From Brachybacterium paraconglomeratum (GTDB taxonomy: Bacteria > Actinomycetota > Actinomycetes > Actinomycetales > Dermabacteraceae), in NCBI RefSeq assembly GCF_003994255.1, contig NZ_ML133851.1, positions 558,001-622,000 on the forward strand: a stretch of 64,000 nt of DNA, read 5' to 3'. The notes under the pieces are model-generated. The model searched no databases and was not told where the DNA came from. It worked only from the letters and a program-made list of their open reading frames with translations. Position numbers and translations under genes: made by a program. How positions within the stretch are numbered: position 1 is the first letter of the stretch; every line of letters begins with the position of its first letter. Shown here piece by piece: positions 55,212 to 63,940 of the stretch.

Positions 55212-55451
55212 CTTTCGAGGAGAGAGGGAGGACGGTGCGCGCGCGAAGGGTCGCCCCGGGGATGTCCGGTGCGCACCGCCGCTCACCATTTCACCATGTG
55301 ACCCCCCTCACCGGGAGGCGAACGACCGGATTGCGGGAGGGAGGGTCCCGATCAGGTCACGGATCCGCGCCGGCGGCGGCCGCGAGGTCGTTCAGGGGGT
55401 ACGGCTCAGGGCGGCCCGTCCGCCGACGCCGGGGCGGGCCGATCTCCCGGC

Positions 55452-56276
55452 TCAGGGCGCCTCGGTCTCCCGGCGCAGCGCGATCCGGTCCGGGTCGGGC
55501 AGCACGAAGGCCGGGGAGGCGAGCTGGGAGAGCGCGTGCTCGAGCCGGGGCTCCTCGTCGGGGACCATCACCGAGAGCATCCCGAGCCGTCCCCCGTCGA
55601 TCTGGAGCTCGAGCTCGTAGCGGATCCCGCCGCGGAGGAACTCGCCGCGCACCGGCCACTGCTGCTGGCGCGGCACCGCGAGGCGCCGGGGATCCTCCAC
55701 CACGAGCTGCAGGTCCGCGCCGACCCCGCCGGTGTCGAGGACCCGTGCGGTCTCGAGCTGCTCTCGCAGCGCCTCCGCGCCCGGCGGGGCCGGGGCGTCC
55801 GGGGCATCGGCCAGGAGCGCCTCGATCAGGGCCCGCACCTCGGAGGGCAGCGGCACCCCGGCGGGCTCCCCGAAGGTCTCCTCGCGCAGGGACCAGCTGC
55901 GATCGGGGTCCCCCAGGTGGGGCAGCGCGATCACGGCCGCGGTGCCCGCCGCGCCCAGCGCCGCGAGCGCGAGGCGGGGCCGGGTCATCCCCAGCCCGCG
56001 CAGGGCGTCGACCATCCGGGCGTCGAAGCTCTCGACCACGTCCATCAGCCCCAGCGTCACGCCGCCGGCGACGACGCCGTCGCGCACCGGGTCCAGCACC
56101 GGCAGGTCGTAGCGGGAGGAGTCCGCGACGAGCGCGGCGGTCGCCGCGGCGACGCCCACCCGGTAGGCACCGTGCGCGAGCGGACCCAGCCGACGCGGCT
56201 CGACGAGCGACAGCGCCCCGACGGCGCCGGCACCGGCGACGACTCGGAGCATCCGTGCCCTGGTCAGCGAGATCAT
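55452..56276 (-). CDS. Membrane-anchored protein of unknown function
   Basis: The 274-residue protein has an N-terminal membrane segment (RMLRVVAGAGAVGALSLV), a helical region with further hydrophobic stretches, and a C-terminal soluble domain with GGIRYELELQIDGGRLGMLSVMVPDEE. No family is recognised. The ATG at 56276 lies 6 bases after TAGACT (leaderless). It is divergent from the DUF2079 gene, and their promoters are adjacent. Confidence 0.7.
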   Translation of the reverse strand: MISLTRARMLRVVAGAGAVGALSLVEPRRLGPLAHGAYRVGVAAATAALVADSSRYDLPVLDPVRDGVVAGGVTLGLMDVVESFDARMVDALRGLGMTRPRLALAALGAAGTAAVIALPHLGDPDRSWSLREETFGEPAGVPLPSEVRALIEALLADAPDAPAPPGAEALREQLETARVLDTGGVGADLQLVVEDPRRLAVPRQQQWPVRGEFLRGGIRYELELQIDGGRLGMLSVMVPDEEPRLEHALSQLASPAFVLPDPDRIALRRETEAP

Positions 56277-56282
56277 GCTCGG

Positions 56283-56288
56283 AGTCTA
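56283..56288 (-). promoter_or_regulatory. -10 hexamer of gene 55452-56276 (leaderless start)
   Basis: TAGACT on the minus strand, 6 bases, then ATG at 56276. Confidence 0.5.
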
Positions 56289-56328
56289 GAGCCCCGCGGG
56301 GCGGGATGGACGTGCGGTCCGCGGCGAC

Positions 56329-56334
56329 TACCCT
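56329..56334 (+). promoter_or_regulatory. -10 hexamer of the DUF2079 gene (leaderless start)
   Basis: TACCCT, 7 bases, then GTG at 56342. Confidence 0.45.
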
Positions 56335-56341
56335 CTCCTCT

Positions 56342-57772
56342 GTGAGCCAGGCACCCGAGATGTCCCGCCCGGCGCGCCCCGCTCCCGTGCCCGCCGAGCC
56401 GACGCGCCTGCGCCTCCTGGTGCCCGCGCTGCTCGCGCTCGCCGGCACCCTCGCCTACGGCCTGCTGGGCAGCCAGCAGTTCCGCAACCTCGTCGCGCAG
56501 TCCTGGGACCTGGGGATCTTCACCCAGCTCCTCCGCGCCTACGGGGAGCTGCGCGCCCCGATCGTGCCGATCAAGGGCGATGCGGTGAACCTGCTGGGCG
56601 ACCACTTCCATCCGCTGCTCGCGCTGCTGGCCCCCGTGTGGTGGATCTGGCCCAGCGGCGAGGCGCTGCTGTGGACCCAGGCGCTGCTGTTCGGGATCTC
56701 CGCGATCCCGCTGACCCGTCTCGCGATCGACCGGCTCGGAGGGGGCCTCGGCACGGTCGCGGGCGCCGCCTACGTCTTCTCCTTCGGGCTGCAGTCCGCG
56801 GCGGCGGTGCAGTTCCACGAGATCGCGCTCGCCGTGCCCCTGCTGGCCTTCTCGCTGACCGCCCTGCTGCGGGAGAAGGTGCTCGCCGCGGCGCTGTGGG
56901 CGGCGCCGCTGGTGCTGGTCAAGGAGGATCTGGGGCTGACCGTCGCGATGCTCGGACTCGTGATCGCGCTGCGGGGCCGGCAGCACCGCCCGCTCGGCGC
57001 GCTGCTCGCCTCCTGGGGCGCGGCATGGTTCGTGCTGGCGACCTTCGTGATCCTCCCGGCGCTGAACACCGCCGGGCAGTACGACTACACCGACAACCTC
57101 GGCTCGCCGCTGGAGGTGGTCTGGCCGCCGGTGAAGTGGCTGACCGTGCTGATGCTCCTCGCGCTCGCCGGCGGGATCGGCGCCCGCTCGCCTCTGATCT
57201 GGCTGATGGGGCCGACCCTCGCATGGCGCTTCACCGGGACGGTCGAGTTCTACTGGGACTGGTACTGGCACTACAACGCGGTGCTCATGCCGATCGCGCT
57301 CGCGGCCCTGCTGGACGCCCTCGGCGACCGCCGCACGGGACGGGCCACGGCCTGGCTGCGCCGCGACGCGCCGCTGCCGCCCAGGCCGGTGCGGACCGCC
57401 GCCGTCGCGCTGTGCGCCGCGGTCACGCTGGTGCTCGGCCCCCAGATGCCCGTGCTGGACGTGCTGCGCCCGCAGCAGTGGGAGCCGACGTGGCGGGCCG
57501 AGCCCGCGCAGGCCGCGCTCGAGGCTGTGCCCGACGACGCGGTCCTCGCGGCGGACATCACGCTCCTCGCCCAGGCCGTGCCCGACCACGACGTGCAGTG
57601 GCTGCACGGCCCGAACGACCGCGTCCCCGACTGCGTGCTCGGGGACTGGTACGCGTTCTCCTGGAACTCGATGCCGCCCGACGACCTCGCAGTCTGGGCG
57701 CAGCAGAGGTGGGGCGTCGAGTACCGGGCGGTGTTCGACGAGGGCGGCTTCACGGTGGCCTGCCGGGCTTGA
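56342..57772 (+). CDS. DUF2079 multi-pass membrane protein
   Basis: The 476-residue protein has about nine hydrophobic segments and the DUF2079 motifs QSWDLGIFTQLLRAYGELRAPI, LLGDHFHPLLALLAPVWW, FHEIALAVPLLAFSL and LVKEDLGLTVAMLGL; the FHP and KED motifs are characteristic. The C-terminal soluble part has LHGPNDRVPDCVLGDWYAF. The family resembles GT-C glycosyltransferases of the mannosyltransferase type, but activity is not proven. The GTG at 56342 is leaderless. Confidence 0.9.
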   Translation: MSQAPEMSRPARPAPVPAEPTRLRLLVPALLALAGTLAYGLLGSQQFRNLVAQSWDLGIFTQLLRAYGELRAPIVPIKGDAVNLLGDHFHPLLALLAPVWWIWPSGEALLWTQALLFGISAIPLTRLAIDRLGGGLGTVAGAAYVFSFGLQSAAAVQFHEIALAVPLLAFSLTALLREKVLAAALWAAPLVLVKEDLGLTVAMLGLVIALRGRQHRPLGALLASWGAAWFVLATFVILPALNTAGQYDYTDNLGSPLEVVWPPVKWLTVLMLLALAGGIGARSPLIWLMGPTLAWRFTGTVEFYWDWYWHYNAVLMPIALAALLDALGDRRTGRATAWLRRDAPLPPRPVRTAAVALCAAVTLVLGPQMPVLDVLRPQQWEPTWRAEPAQAALEAVPDDAVLAADITLLAQAVPDHDVQWLHGPNDRVPDCVLGDWYAFSWNSMPPDDLAVWAQQRWGVEYRAVFDEGGFTVACRA

Positions 57773-57829
57773 GCCGCGCACCGGAAGGCAGGGCGGTCGG
57801 GTCTCGTCAGGCCGGGCCGGCGGTGCTCC

Positions 57830-59314
57830 TCAGACCGGGTCCTCCCGGACGGTGCCGGCGCGTCGGCCCCGCTGACCTCGGGAGGTCGCCTGCGCCCGCT
57901 CCAGCAGGTGCCGCTCCCGCTCCGCCCGCGCGGACTCGAGCCGGAGCCGCCACGGCGAGTGCCGTTCCGCCGCCAGCGCGATCTGCAGGCCCCGCGAGAG
58001 GGCCCGGTCGGTCGCGGAGACCGGCAGCGCCGCGAGCTCCGCGGCGTGCTCGGGCAGACGGTGCGCGACCCCGCAGGCGCTCCAGCGCGCCGCGATCTGG
58101 AAGATGCGGCTGCGGGTGTCGAGCATCGAGTGGCCCGCGCCGCGGATCTCCAGCAGCTGCGCGCCGGGGATCCGCCCGGCGACCTCCCGGGCGACCCGGG
58201 TCGGGCTGACCAGGTCCTGGCTCCCCGAGATCACCAGGGTCGGGGCGGTGATCGCGGGGGCGAGGGCGTGCAGGTCGATCGGCTCGCGCGCGAAGGGCGG
58301 CACGGCCCGGCGCTCCTCGCCCGTGAGCAGCAGCGGGTCCAGCGGTCCCCCGTCGGCATGCGCCCCGTACCCGAGCTCCGTGTGCACGAGACGGGCCACG
58401 AGGTCGTGCTCGACCACGAACGGGGTCGACTCGAGCCAGGCCCGGTTCAGCACCTTCCGCACGCTGGACCAGGTCAGGGAGCCGCGACCGACGGCGAGCA
58501 GGTCCATCAGATCGCGCACCGCGGCCGGTCCTCCGTGCTCGTGGACGGCGAGCACGACGGGGCCGGCGCGGGAGGCCTCCACCTTCCCCTCCGCGGCGAG
58601 GCGGCGCAGCACGGCGGCGGTGGACGAGGTGGTCGCCTCGCCGCCGTCCCAGTACAGCTCGCGCAGACGTCGCTGGGCGACCAGCTCGTCGGTCGCGGCG
58701 CTGCGCGGGGAGTCCAGCACCAGGGAGTGCACCCGCTCCGGGTGCAGGATCGCGAGGATCTGGGCGAGCTGGGCGCCGTAGCCGGTGCCGACCAGCGCCG
58801 CCCGCTCGACGCGGGCGTGGTCGAGCACGGCGAGCACGTCCCGCACCACCTCCCGCAGCGTGATCGCCCGGGCGGGCAGGTCCTCCCCGACGGCGTCCAG
58901 CCGGGAGAAGCCGACGCCGCGGTGCTCCATCATCAGCACGTCCACCCCGCGCGCGGCGAGGCTGCGGCGCAGCACGTCGTAGGGCAGCACCGAGGCCCGC
59001 GCCGGACCGTCAGGCAGGATCAGGACCGGCACCTCGGGGCTGAGGGACTCGGGCGGGGGGCTCCCGTCCGCTCCCCGCACCCGGCGGGGACGGCGCGGGG
59101 TCGCGCGGGCGTAGCGCAGCGGGAACAGCTCCGGGCCCTCCCTCTCCACCTCGCGGTAGATGGTCATGAGGTCGTTGCGGATCTGCAGCAGCTCGTCCTG
59201 GGTGGCGCGCTCGATGATCTCGACCGGTCGTGCCCAGGGCGCGATCCGCCGGGGAAGGGGCAGGGCGGGCAGCCCGGACGTGGGAGTCCGGGAGGTGCGG
59301 GGCTCCTCGCTCAT
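57830..59314 (-). CDS. Alpha/beta hydrolase-fold protein lacking the nucleophile serine
   Basis: The 494-residue protein has the alpha/beta-hydrolase core from about residue 95: VPVLILPDGPA (oxyanion region), VDVLMMEHRGVGFS, then the nucleophile elbow reads LVGTGYGAQLAQI with glycine (residue 178) where the catalytic serine belongs. Acid (ISGSQDLVSP) and histidine (GAGHSMLD) motifs remain. It resembles proline iminopeptidase/tripeptidyl-type hydrolases. The elbow is abnormal, so it may be catalytically inactive or use another mechanism. It lies 39 bases after an S9 peptidase gene. Confidence 0.8.
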   Translation of the reverse strand: MSEEPRTSRTPTSGLPALPLPRRIAPWARPVEIIERATQDELLQIRNDLMTIYREVEREGPELFPLRYARATPRRPRRVRGADGSPPPESLSPEVPVLILPDGPARASVLPYDVLRRSLAARGVDVLMMEHRGVGFSRLDAVGEDLPARAITLREVVRDVLAVLDHARVERAALVGTGYGAQLAQILAILHPERVHSLVLDSPRSAATDELVAQRRLRELYWDGGEATTSSTAAVLRRLAAEGKVEASRAGPVVLAVHEHGGPAAVRDLMDLLAVGRGSLTWSSVRKVLNRAWLESTPFVVEHDLVARLVHTELGYGAHADGGPLDPLLLTGEERRAVPPFAREPIDLHALAPAITAPTLVISGSQDLVSPTRVAREVAGRIPGAQLLEIRGAGHSMLDTRSRIFQIAARWSACGVAHRLPEHAAELAALPVSATDRALSRGLQIALAAERHSPWRLRLESARAERERHLLERAQATSRGQRGRRAGTVREDPV

Positions 59315-59353
59315 CGCCGTCCTCTCATCGGTCCCGTCGCGGCTGGGCGCGTC

Positions 59354-61579
59354 TCATGCGTCGTCACCCGTCGCACCGGCGACCGACGAAGCGACGCCCG
59401 TCGAGCCGCCGCCGATCGTGTCCCACAGGAAGGTGTACAGCAGCGCGTTCATCCGCGCCGCCTGCTCGTTGTTCGCCGCGCCGCCGTGCCCGCCCTCGAT
59501 GTTCTCCCAGGAGCGCACGTCGGCGCCGAGCGACTCGAGCGCCGCGGTGAACTTCCGGGCGTGGCCGGGATGGACGCGGTCGTCGCGCGTGGAGGTGAGC
59601 ACGAAGGTGGGCGGGTAGTCCGCCGCCCGCTCCTCGGAGAGCAGGTGGTACGGGCTGAAGGTGCGCACGAACTCCCAGTCCTCGGTGTCGGGGTCGCCGT
59701 ACTCCGCCATCCACGAGGCTCCGGCGAGCAGGTGGCTGTAGCGCTTCATGTCCAGCAGCGGCACCTGGATGATCACCGCGCCGAACAGCTCCGGGTACTG
59801 GGTGAGCATGTTCCCGGTGAGCAGGCCGCCGTTGGAGCCGCCGCGCACCGCGAGGTGGTCGCGGTCGGTGACGCCCCGCTCGACGAGGTCCTTCGCGACC
59901 GAGGAGAAGTCCTCGTAGGCGCGGTGGCGCTCCTCCTTCAGCGCCGCCTGGTGCCAGGCGGGGCCGTACTCGCCGCCGCCGCGGATGTTGGCGAGCACGT
60001 AGGTGCCGCCCCGCTCGAGCCAGGTCTTCCCGATCGCGCCGAGGTAGGAGGGGGTCAGGGAGATCTCGAAGCCGCCGTAGCCGTAGAGCAGGGTGGGCCG
60101 CGGAGAGTTCGCTGCCCGGTCTCCCAGACTCTGCGAGATCTCGAAGTACGGGATCCGCGTGCCGTCGTCGCTGGTGGCGAAGTGCTGGGTGACCTCGAGT
60201 CCCTCGGCGTCGAAGCGGGCCGGCGCGGACTTCACCGGCTCGAGGTCCGACGGCTCGCCGCCGCCGGCGACCTCGGAGAGGTCCCCGAGCAGCAGGGCGG
60301 TCGGCTCGATGAAGTCGGTGACGGTCACCCAGATCTCGTCGCTCTCGTCGGCGTCGACCGCGGAGACGCCGATCGAGCCGCGCAGCTCGGGGTACAGATC
60401 TCGGCGCACCCACTGCCCGTGCTCGTCGCGGGTGTGGACCTCGAGGCGGTGCACGACGTCCTCGAGGATGGAGAGGACCACGGCGGTGCGGGTGATGGTC
60501 ATGTCCGCGAGGGAGGTGGAGGCGGTGGGCTCGAAGAGCATGTGCAGCTCGGGCTCGCCCGCCTGGAAGCGGGCGAAGTCGCCGACGACGAGGGATCCGG
60601 CCGGGTAGACGTCCTCCCCCACCTGCCAGTCGCTGCGGGGGCTGAAGATCCCCAGGTCCCGGTGGGCGGTCGCCTCGAGGTCGCGGGGCACCTCGATCCT
60701 CGTCAGCTCCGGCGGGGTCGCGGAGCGGTCCACGACGTGCACGGTCTGGTCGTAGAAGGCGTGGGCCTCGACGATCCAGTCCCGCTCCCAGCCGGGGGTG
60801 TGGTCGTGCGCGGCGAAGACCGCCATGTCCGAGGCGGGGATCTCGTGGACGAGCTCCGCGTCGGCGAGCGGCGTGCCGCGTCGCCAGATCCGGGCCTGGC
60901 GGGCGTAGCCGGAGCTGGTCATGGTGTCCTCGCCGAAGTCGGTGCAGGCCCAGACGGTGTCCTCGTCGATCCAGGACAGCGAGCCCTTGGCCTCGGGGCG
61001 CACGAAGCCGCCCTCGGACTCGGGGACGAAGGAGAGGGTCTCGAGGTCGAACTCGCGCGTGACGTCCGCGTCGGAGCCGCCGTGGGAGAGCGCGACCAGG
61101 GCGCGGCGATAGGGCTCCCCGTCGGCCAGGCCCTCCGGGCGGAGCAGGCGCGCGCCGTGCCACACCCAGTCCTCGCCCTCGGCCTCGTTCAGCGCGTCGA
61201 CGTCCAGCAGGATCTCCCACTCGGGCTCGTCCGTGCGGTAGGACTCCATCGTGGTGCGTCGCCACAGCCCGCGCTCGTGCTCGGCGTCGGTCCAGACGTT
61301 GTAGAGGTGCTCGCCGCGCTTGACGACGCCGGGGATGCGGTCCTTCGCGTCGAGGATCTCCCGGATCTGCCCCTGCAGGGTCTCCGCGAGCGGGGCGCCG
61401 TCGGGATCGGCGGGGTCCTGGACGCTCTCCAGCGCGGACTCGGCGCGGGCGTTGCGCTCGCGCACCCAGTCCAGCGCCTCCTCGCCGGTGACGTCCTCCA
61501 GCCAGGCGTGCGGGTCGGTGCTGCCGTCGGGGGCGGGGAGCTGCGCGGTGCGCTCGGCCTGGTCGGTGCTGTCGGTCAT
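59354..61579 (-). CDS. S9 prolyl oligopeptidase family peptidase
   Basis: The protein has about 741 residues, with an N-terminal beta-propeller and a C-terminal peptidase domain carrying the catalytic triad Ser582 in RGGSNGGLL, Asp667 in TSTRDDRVHPGHARK and His698 in EGGHGG. It begins with the oligopeptidase N-terminal motif DPHAWLEDVTGEEALDWVRERN. It should cut short peptides after proline. The ATG at 61579 is preceded by GGAGA; a GTG at 61633 that overlaps the upstream stop (GTGA) is an alternative and would add 18 residues. No signal peptide, so cytoplasmic. Confidence 0.94.
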   Translation of the reverse strand: MTDSTDQAERTAQLPAPDGSTDPHAWLEDVTGEEALDWVRERNARAESALESVQDPADPDGAPLAETLQGQIREILDAKDRIPGVVKRGEHLYNVWTDAEHERGLWRRTTMESYRTDEPEWEILLDVDALNEAEGEDWVWHGARLLRPEGLADGEPYRRALVALSHGGSDADVTREFDLETLSFVPESEGGFVRPEAKGSLSWIDEDTVWACTDFGEDTMTSSGYARQARIWRRGTPLADAELVHEIPASDMAVFAAHDHTPGWERDWIVEAHAFYDQTVHVVDRSATPPELTRIEVPRDLEATAHRDLGIFSPRSDWQVGEDVYPAGSLVVGDFARFQAGEPELHMLFEPTASTSLADMTITRTAVVLSILEDVVHRLEVHTRDEHGQWVRRDLYPELRGSIGVSAVDADESDEIWVTVTDFIEPTALLLGDLSEVAGGGEPSDLEPVKSAPARFDAEGLEVTQHFATSDDGTRIPYFEISQSLGDRAANSPRPTLLYGYGGFEISLTPSYLGAIGKTWLERGGTYVLANIRGGGEYGPAWHQAALKEERHRAYEDFSSVAKDLVERGVTDRDHLAVRGGSNGGLLTGNMLTQYPELFGAVIIQVPLLDMKRYSHLLAGASWMAEYGDPDTEDWEFVRTFSPYHLLSEERAADYPPTFVLTSTRDDRVHPGHARKFTAALESLGADVRSWENIEGGHGGAANNEQAARMNALLYTFLWDTIGGGSTGVASSVAGATGDDA

Positions 61580-61629
61580 CGTGGGGATCTCCGTGGTCGT
61601 GGTCCGGTCGGTCGTGGGGGCGGGGTCCG

Positions 61630-62217
61630 TCACCGGTCGCCCTGCCCGGTGCTCGTCGTGGCGGGAAGCGCGGTGAACTCGCCGAGCACGCCCTTCCAGG
61701 CGTCCTTCCAGGCGGTCCGCGCGTCGGCCGTCTCCAGGCCCTTGTGCTCGATGCCGAGGGTGCTGCGGCCCTCGTCCTTCGCGGTGATGTTCACCGAGAC
61801 GCGGCTGCCGTCGGCGACGGCCGCGCGCCAGTAGCGCCACGTCGCGGTGTCGCTGAGCGAGGGCTCCTCGAGCCCGAGGCCGTCGCGGCGGGCCTCGGCC
61901 ATGAACGCGTCCCAGCGGTCGCGCACCTGCGTCGGCGTGCCGGGCACGGTGCGGGAGGCGGAGGCGGAGAAGTCCCCGTCGCAGCTCTGCCCCACCACGC
62001 GGCGCCCGATCACCTGCTCGTAGGCGACGGTGACGCCCTGCGCCCACCACTCCTCGACCTCCCACCGCTGCACCAGCATCCGTGCGATCGCGGTGTGGTC
62101 GAGGTCGCGCCCGCCGGCCGCGTCGAGCCGGTCCGTCCACTCGGCCAGCGAGGTGCCGGTGCCGTTCTCGAGCCGCGCGGCGTGCGGATGGTCCTGCGGG
62201 AGGATCTGGTCGCTCAT
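61630..62217 (-). CDS. DUF4287 and SRPBCC domain protein
   Basis: The 195-residue protein begins with a DUF4287-like region (GTSLAEWTDRLDAAGGRDLDHTAIARMLV, WWAQGVTVAYEQVIGRRVVGQ) and continues as an SRPBCC/AHSA1-like domain (FSASASRTVPGTPTQVRDRWDAFMAEARRDG, then VSVNITAKDEGRSTLGIEHKGL and WKDAWKGVLGEFTAL). These proteins probably bind hydrophobic ligands. The ATG at 62217 lies 7 bases after TATCGT (leaderless). It is the first gene of an operon with the S9 peptidase and the alpha/beta hydrolase. Confidence 0.88.
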   Translation of the reverse strand: MSDQILPQDHPHAARLENGTGTSLAEWTDRLDAAGGRDLDHTAIARMLVQRWEVEEWWAQGVTVAYEQVIGRRVVGQSCDGDFSASASRTVPGTPTQVRDRWDAFMAEARRDGLGLEEPSLSDTATWRYWRAAVADGSRVSVNITAKDEGRSTLGIEHKGLETADARTAWKDAWKGVLGEFTALPATTSTGQGDR

Positions 62218-62224
62218 GGAGGAC

Positions 62225-62230
62225 ACGATA
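62225..62230 (-). promoter_or_regulatory. -10 hexamer of the DUF4287 operon (leaderless start)
   Basis: TATCGT on the minus strand, 7 bases, then ATG at 62217. Confidence 0.5.
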
Positions 62231-62294
62231 CGGCGAGCGCCGGGCCCGGGGACCCGGTCCGACGGGCCCGCTGCGTGCATGGAACACTGGCGGG

Positions 62295-63509
62295 ATGCGA
62301 CGTCGTCACCTGCTCGCCCTCGCCCCCGCGGCCGCTCTCGCCGCCTGCACGGCCCCTGAGGAGGACCCCGCCTCCCCGGGCAGCGACGGCGGGGGCGCGG
62401 CCCCCTCCGACGGCGGTGACGGCGGCACCGCCCCGTCCGACGGCGACCCGTCCGACGGCGAGGAGCCGACGACGACCGCCCCGCCGAGCGCCGCCGAGCA
62501 GCTGCTCGAGGGGCTCTCGCCGCGCGAGATCGCCGGGCAGCTGGTCCTCGTCGGCATCGCCGCCGGCTCCGAGATCCCGCCCGCGACGTTCGAGGAGCAC
62601 CACGCCGGAGGGATCTTCCTGCTGCAGGTGTGGGAGGGCGCCGAGCAGGTCGACGCCGTCGTCGACTCCGCCCTCGCGCTCGCCCGCCCCGAGCTGCCGC
62701 CGCTGCTGGCCGTGGACCAGGAGGGCGGCCAGGTGCGGATGCTGCGCGGCGACGCGGCACGGGAGACGGCCTCGGCCGAGACCCTCGGCGCCGAGGGCCC
62801 GCAGGCGGTGGCCGACGCGTACACGAGCATCGGCGAGGACCTCTCCGCGCGGGGGCTGCACGTGGCCCTCTCCCCCGTCGCCGACGTCGTCGACCCGGAG
62901 CTCGGCGACGCGAACGAGCCCGTGGGCGGGCTGGACCGCGGCTTCGGCACCGATCCCGAGCAGGTCGCCGACTGCGTGACCGCCGCGGTCGAGGCGCTCT
63001 CCGAGCAGGGCATCGGCGCGACGCTGAAGCATTTCCCGGGCCTGGGCCGGGTGGAGCAGAACACGGACTTCTCCGCCGAGGGGATCGAGGATGCGACCAC
63101 CGGGCCCGAGGACCCGTTCCTCGAGTCCTTCCGTGCCGGGATCGACGCCGGCGCGCAGCTGGTGATGATGTCCTCCGCGATCTACCCGCGGATCGAGCCG
63201 GACGTCCCGGCGATGTTCTCCGCCGCCGCGATCCAGGACCTGCTGCGCGACGGCCTCGGCTTCGAGGGGCTCGTGGTCACCGACGACATCGGCGCCGCGC
63301 AGGCCGTCGCCGACGTCCCCGTCGCCGAGCGCGCGACCCGGCTGCTCGAGGCGGGCGGCGACGCGGTGCTCACCGCCGACCCGTCGCTGACCGGCGAGCT
63401 CGTCGACGCGATCGAGGAATGGGCCGGGCGCGGCGAGGAGCAGGAGCAGCGGGTGCGGGAGTCCGCCGGCCGGATGCTCGCGCTGAAGGAGGAGCTGGGG
63501 CTGCTGTGA
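62295..63509 (+). CDS. Lipoprotein glycoside hydrolase family 3 (NagZ-like)
   Basis: The 404-residue protein has a lipoprotein signal (MRRRHLLALAPAAALAAC), an Asp/Gly/Ser/Thr-rich linker of about 45 residues, then a GH3 N-terminal barrel with AVDQEGGQVRML, LSPVADVVDP, GFGTDPEQVADC, ATLKHFPGLGRVEQNTD and the nucleophile region GLVVTDDIGAAQAV. KHFPG and VTDD match beta-N-acetylglucosaminidases, so cell-wall recycling outside the membrane is likely. In the KHFPG-x-G loop, Leu replaces the His that NagZ enzymes use. The ATG is 6 bases after AACACT. Confidence 0.88.
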   Translation: MRRRHLLALAPAAALAACTAPEEDPASPGSDGGGAAPSDGGDGGTAPSDGDPSDGEEPTTTAPPSAAEQLLEGLSPREIAGQLVLVGIAAGSEIPPATFEEHHAGGIFLLQVWEGAEQVDAVVDSALALARPELPPLLAVDQEGGQVRMLRGDAARETASAETLGAEGPQAVADAYTSIGEDLSARGLHVALSPVADVVDPELGDANEPVGGLDRGFGTDPEQVADCVTAAVEALSEQGIGATLKHFPGLGRVEQNTDFSAEGIEDATTGPEDPFLESFRAGIDAGAQLVMMSSAIYPRIEPDVPAMFSAAAIQDLLRDGLGFEGLVVTDDIGAAQAVADVPVAERATRLLEAGGDAVLTADPSLTGELVDAIEEWAGRGEEQEQRVRESAGRMLALKEELGLL

Positions 63510-63584
63510 CCGGGCGGCGGGTCTGGACGGGACCACCATCGGCGAGTTCCAGGAGCACGGCGCGTGCCGCCCGCTGCCGACAGG

Positions 63585-63664
63585 CATGGTCAGTTGCTGG
63601 CGTACGGCGTGCCGGTACGCCTATATAGGCGTAGTGGTACGCCGTACGCCAGCACTCGACCATG
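63585..63664. repeat. 80-bp near-perfect palindrome with TATATA centre
   Basis: Two 30-base arms (63595-63624 and 63625-63654) pair at 29 of 30 positions, two as G-U; after three mismatches a further 7 pairs (CATGGTC 63585-63591 with GACCATG 63658-63664) extend it. The centre is TATATA with no loop. GGTACGCC and GGCGTAC appear repeatedly inside. It lies 76 bases after the lipoprotein gene. It could act as a terminator, a protein-binding site or a mobile palindromic element. No flanking target duplication is seen. Confidence 0.9.
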
Positions 63665-63762
63665 TCTCGACGGTGCAGGGGATGACAGCGAGCGGGAATC
63701 GGGCGCGGCCGGATGCGGCGCCGGGCCGACAGCAGCGGGCCGGGCCGCGCGCTCCGCCCGGT

Positions 63763-63940
63763 TCAGTCCTTCCCCCTCGACCGAGCTCCTACCGGCTCGT
63801 CCCTCACCAGTACGTCGCTCAGTCCTTCACCCTCGACCGAGCTCCTACCGGCTCGTCCCTCGCCAGTACGTCGCTCAGTCCCAGTCTCCTCGACCGAGCT
63901 CCTACCGGCTCGTCCCTCGCCAGTACGTCGCTCAGTCCTT
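63763..63940. repeat. Three tandem copies of a roughly 57-bp repeat
   Basis: Units start with CTCGACCGAGCTCCTACCGG at 63776, 63832 and 63889 (periods 56 and 57) and are nearly identical over about 50 bases, including GCTCGTCCCTC, CAGTACGTCGCTCAGTCC. Each unit contains a GACCGAGC...GGCTCGTC imperfect hairpin. On the minus strand each copy contains GGACTGA; in the copy next to the adjacent gene this supplies its last codon and stop. Together with the palindrome this fills the 63510-63931 gap, where no other gene is seen. Confidence 0.9.

Noticed and set aside
57908-61834. A 1308-codon open frame on the plus strand opposite the S9 peptidase and alpha/beta hydrolase genes
   Set aside because: It is antisense to well-supported enzymes, is rich in Arg/Gly/His/Val repeats typical of GC-rich shadow frames, and has no domain motifs.
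63370-63663. Frames on both strands through the 80-bp palindrome giving near-mirror proteins
   Set aside because: The similarity of the two strands is produced by the palindrome itself; the frames have no independent coding signal.
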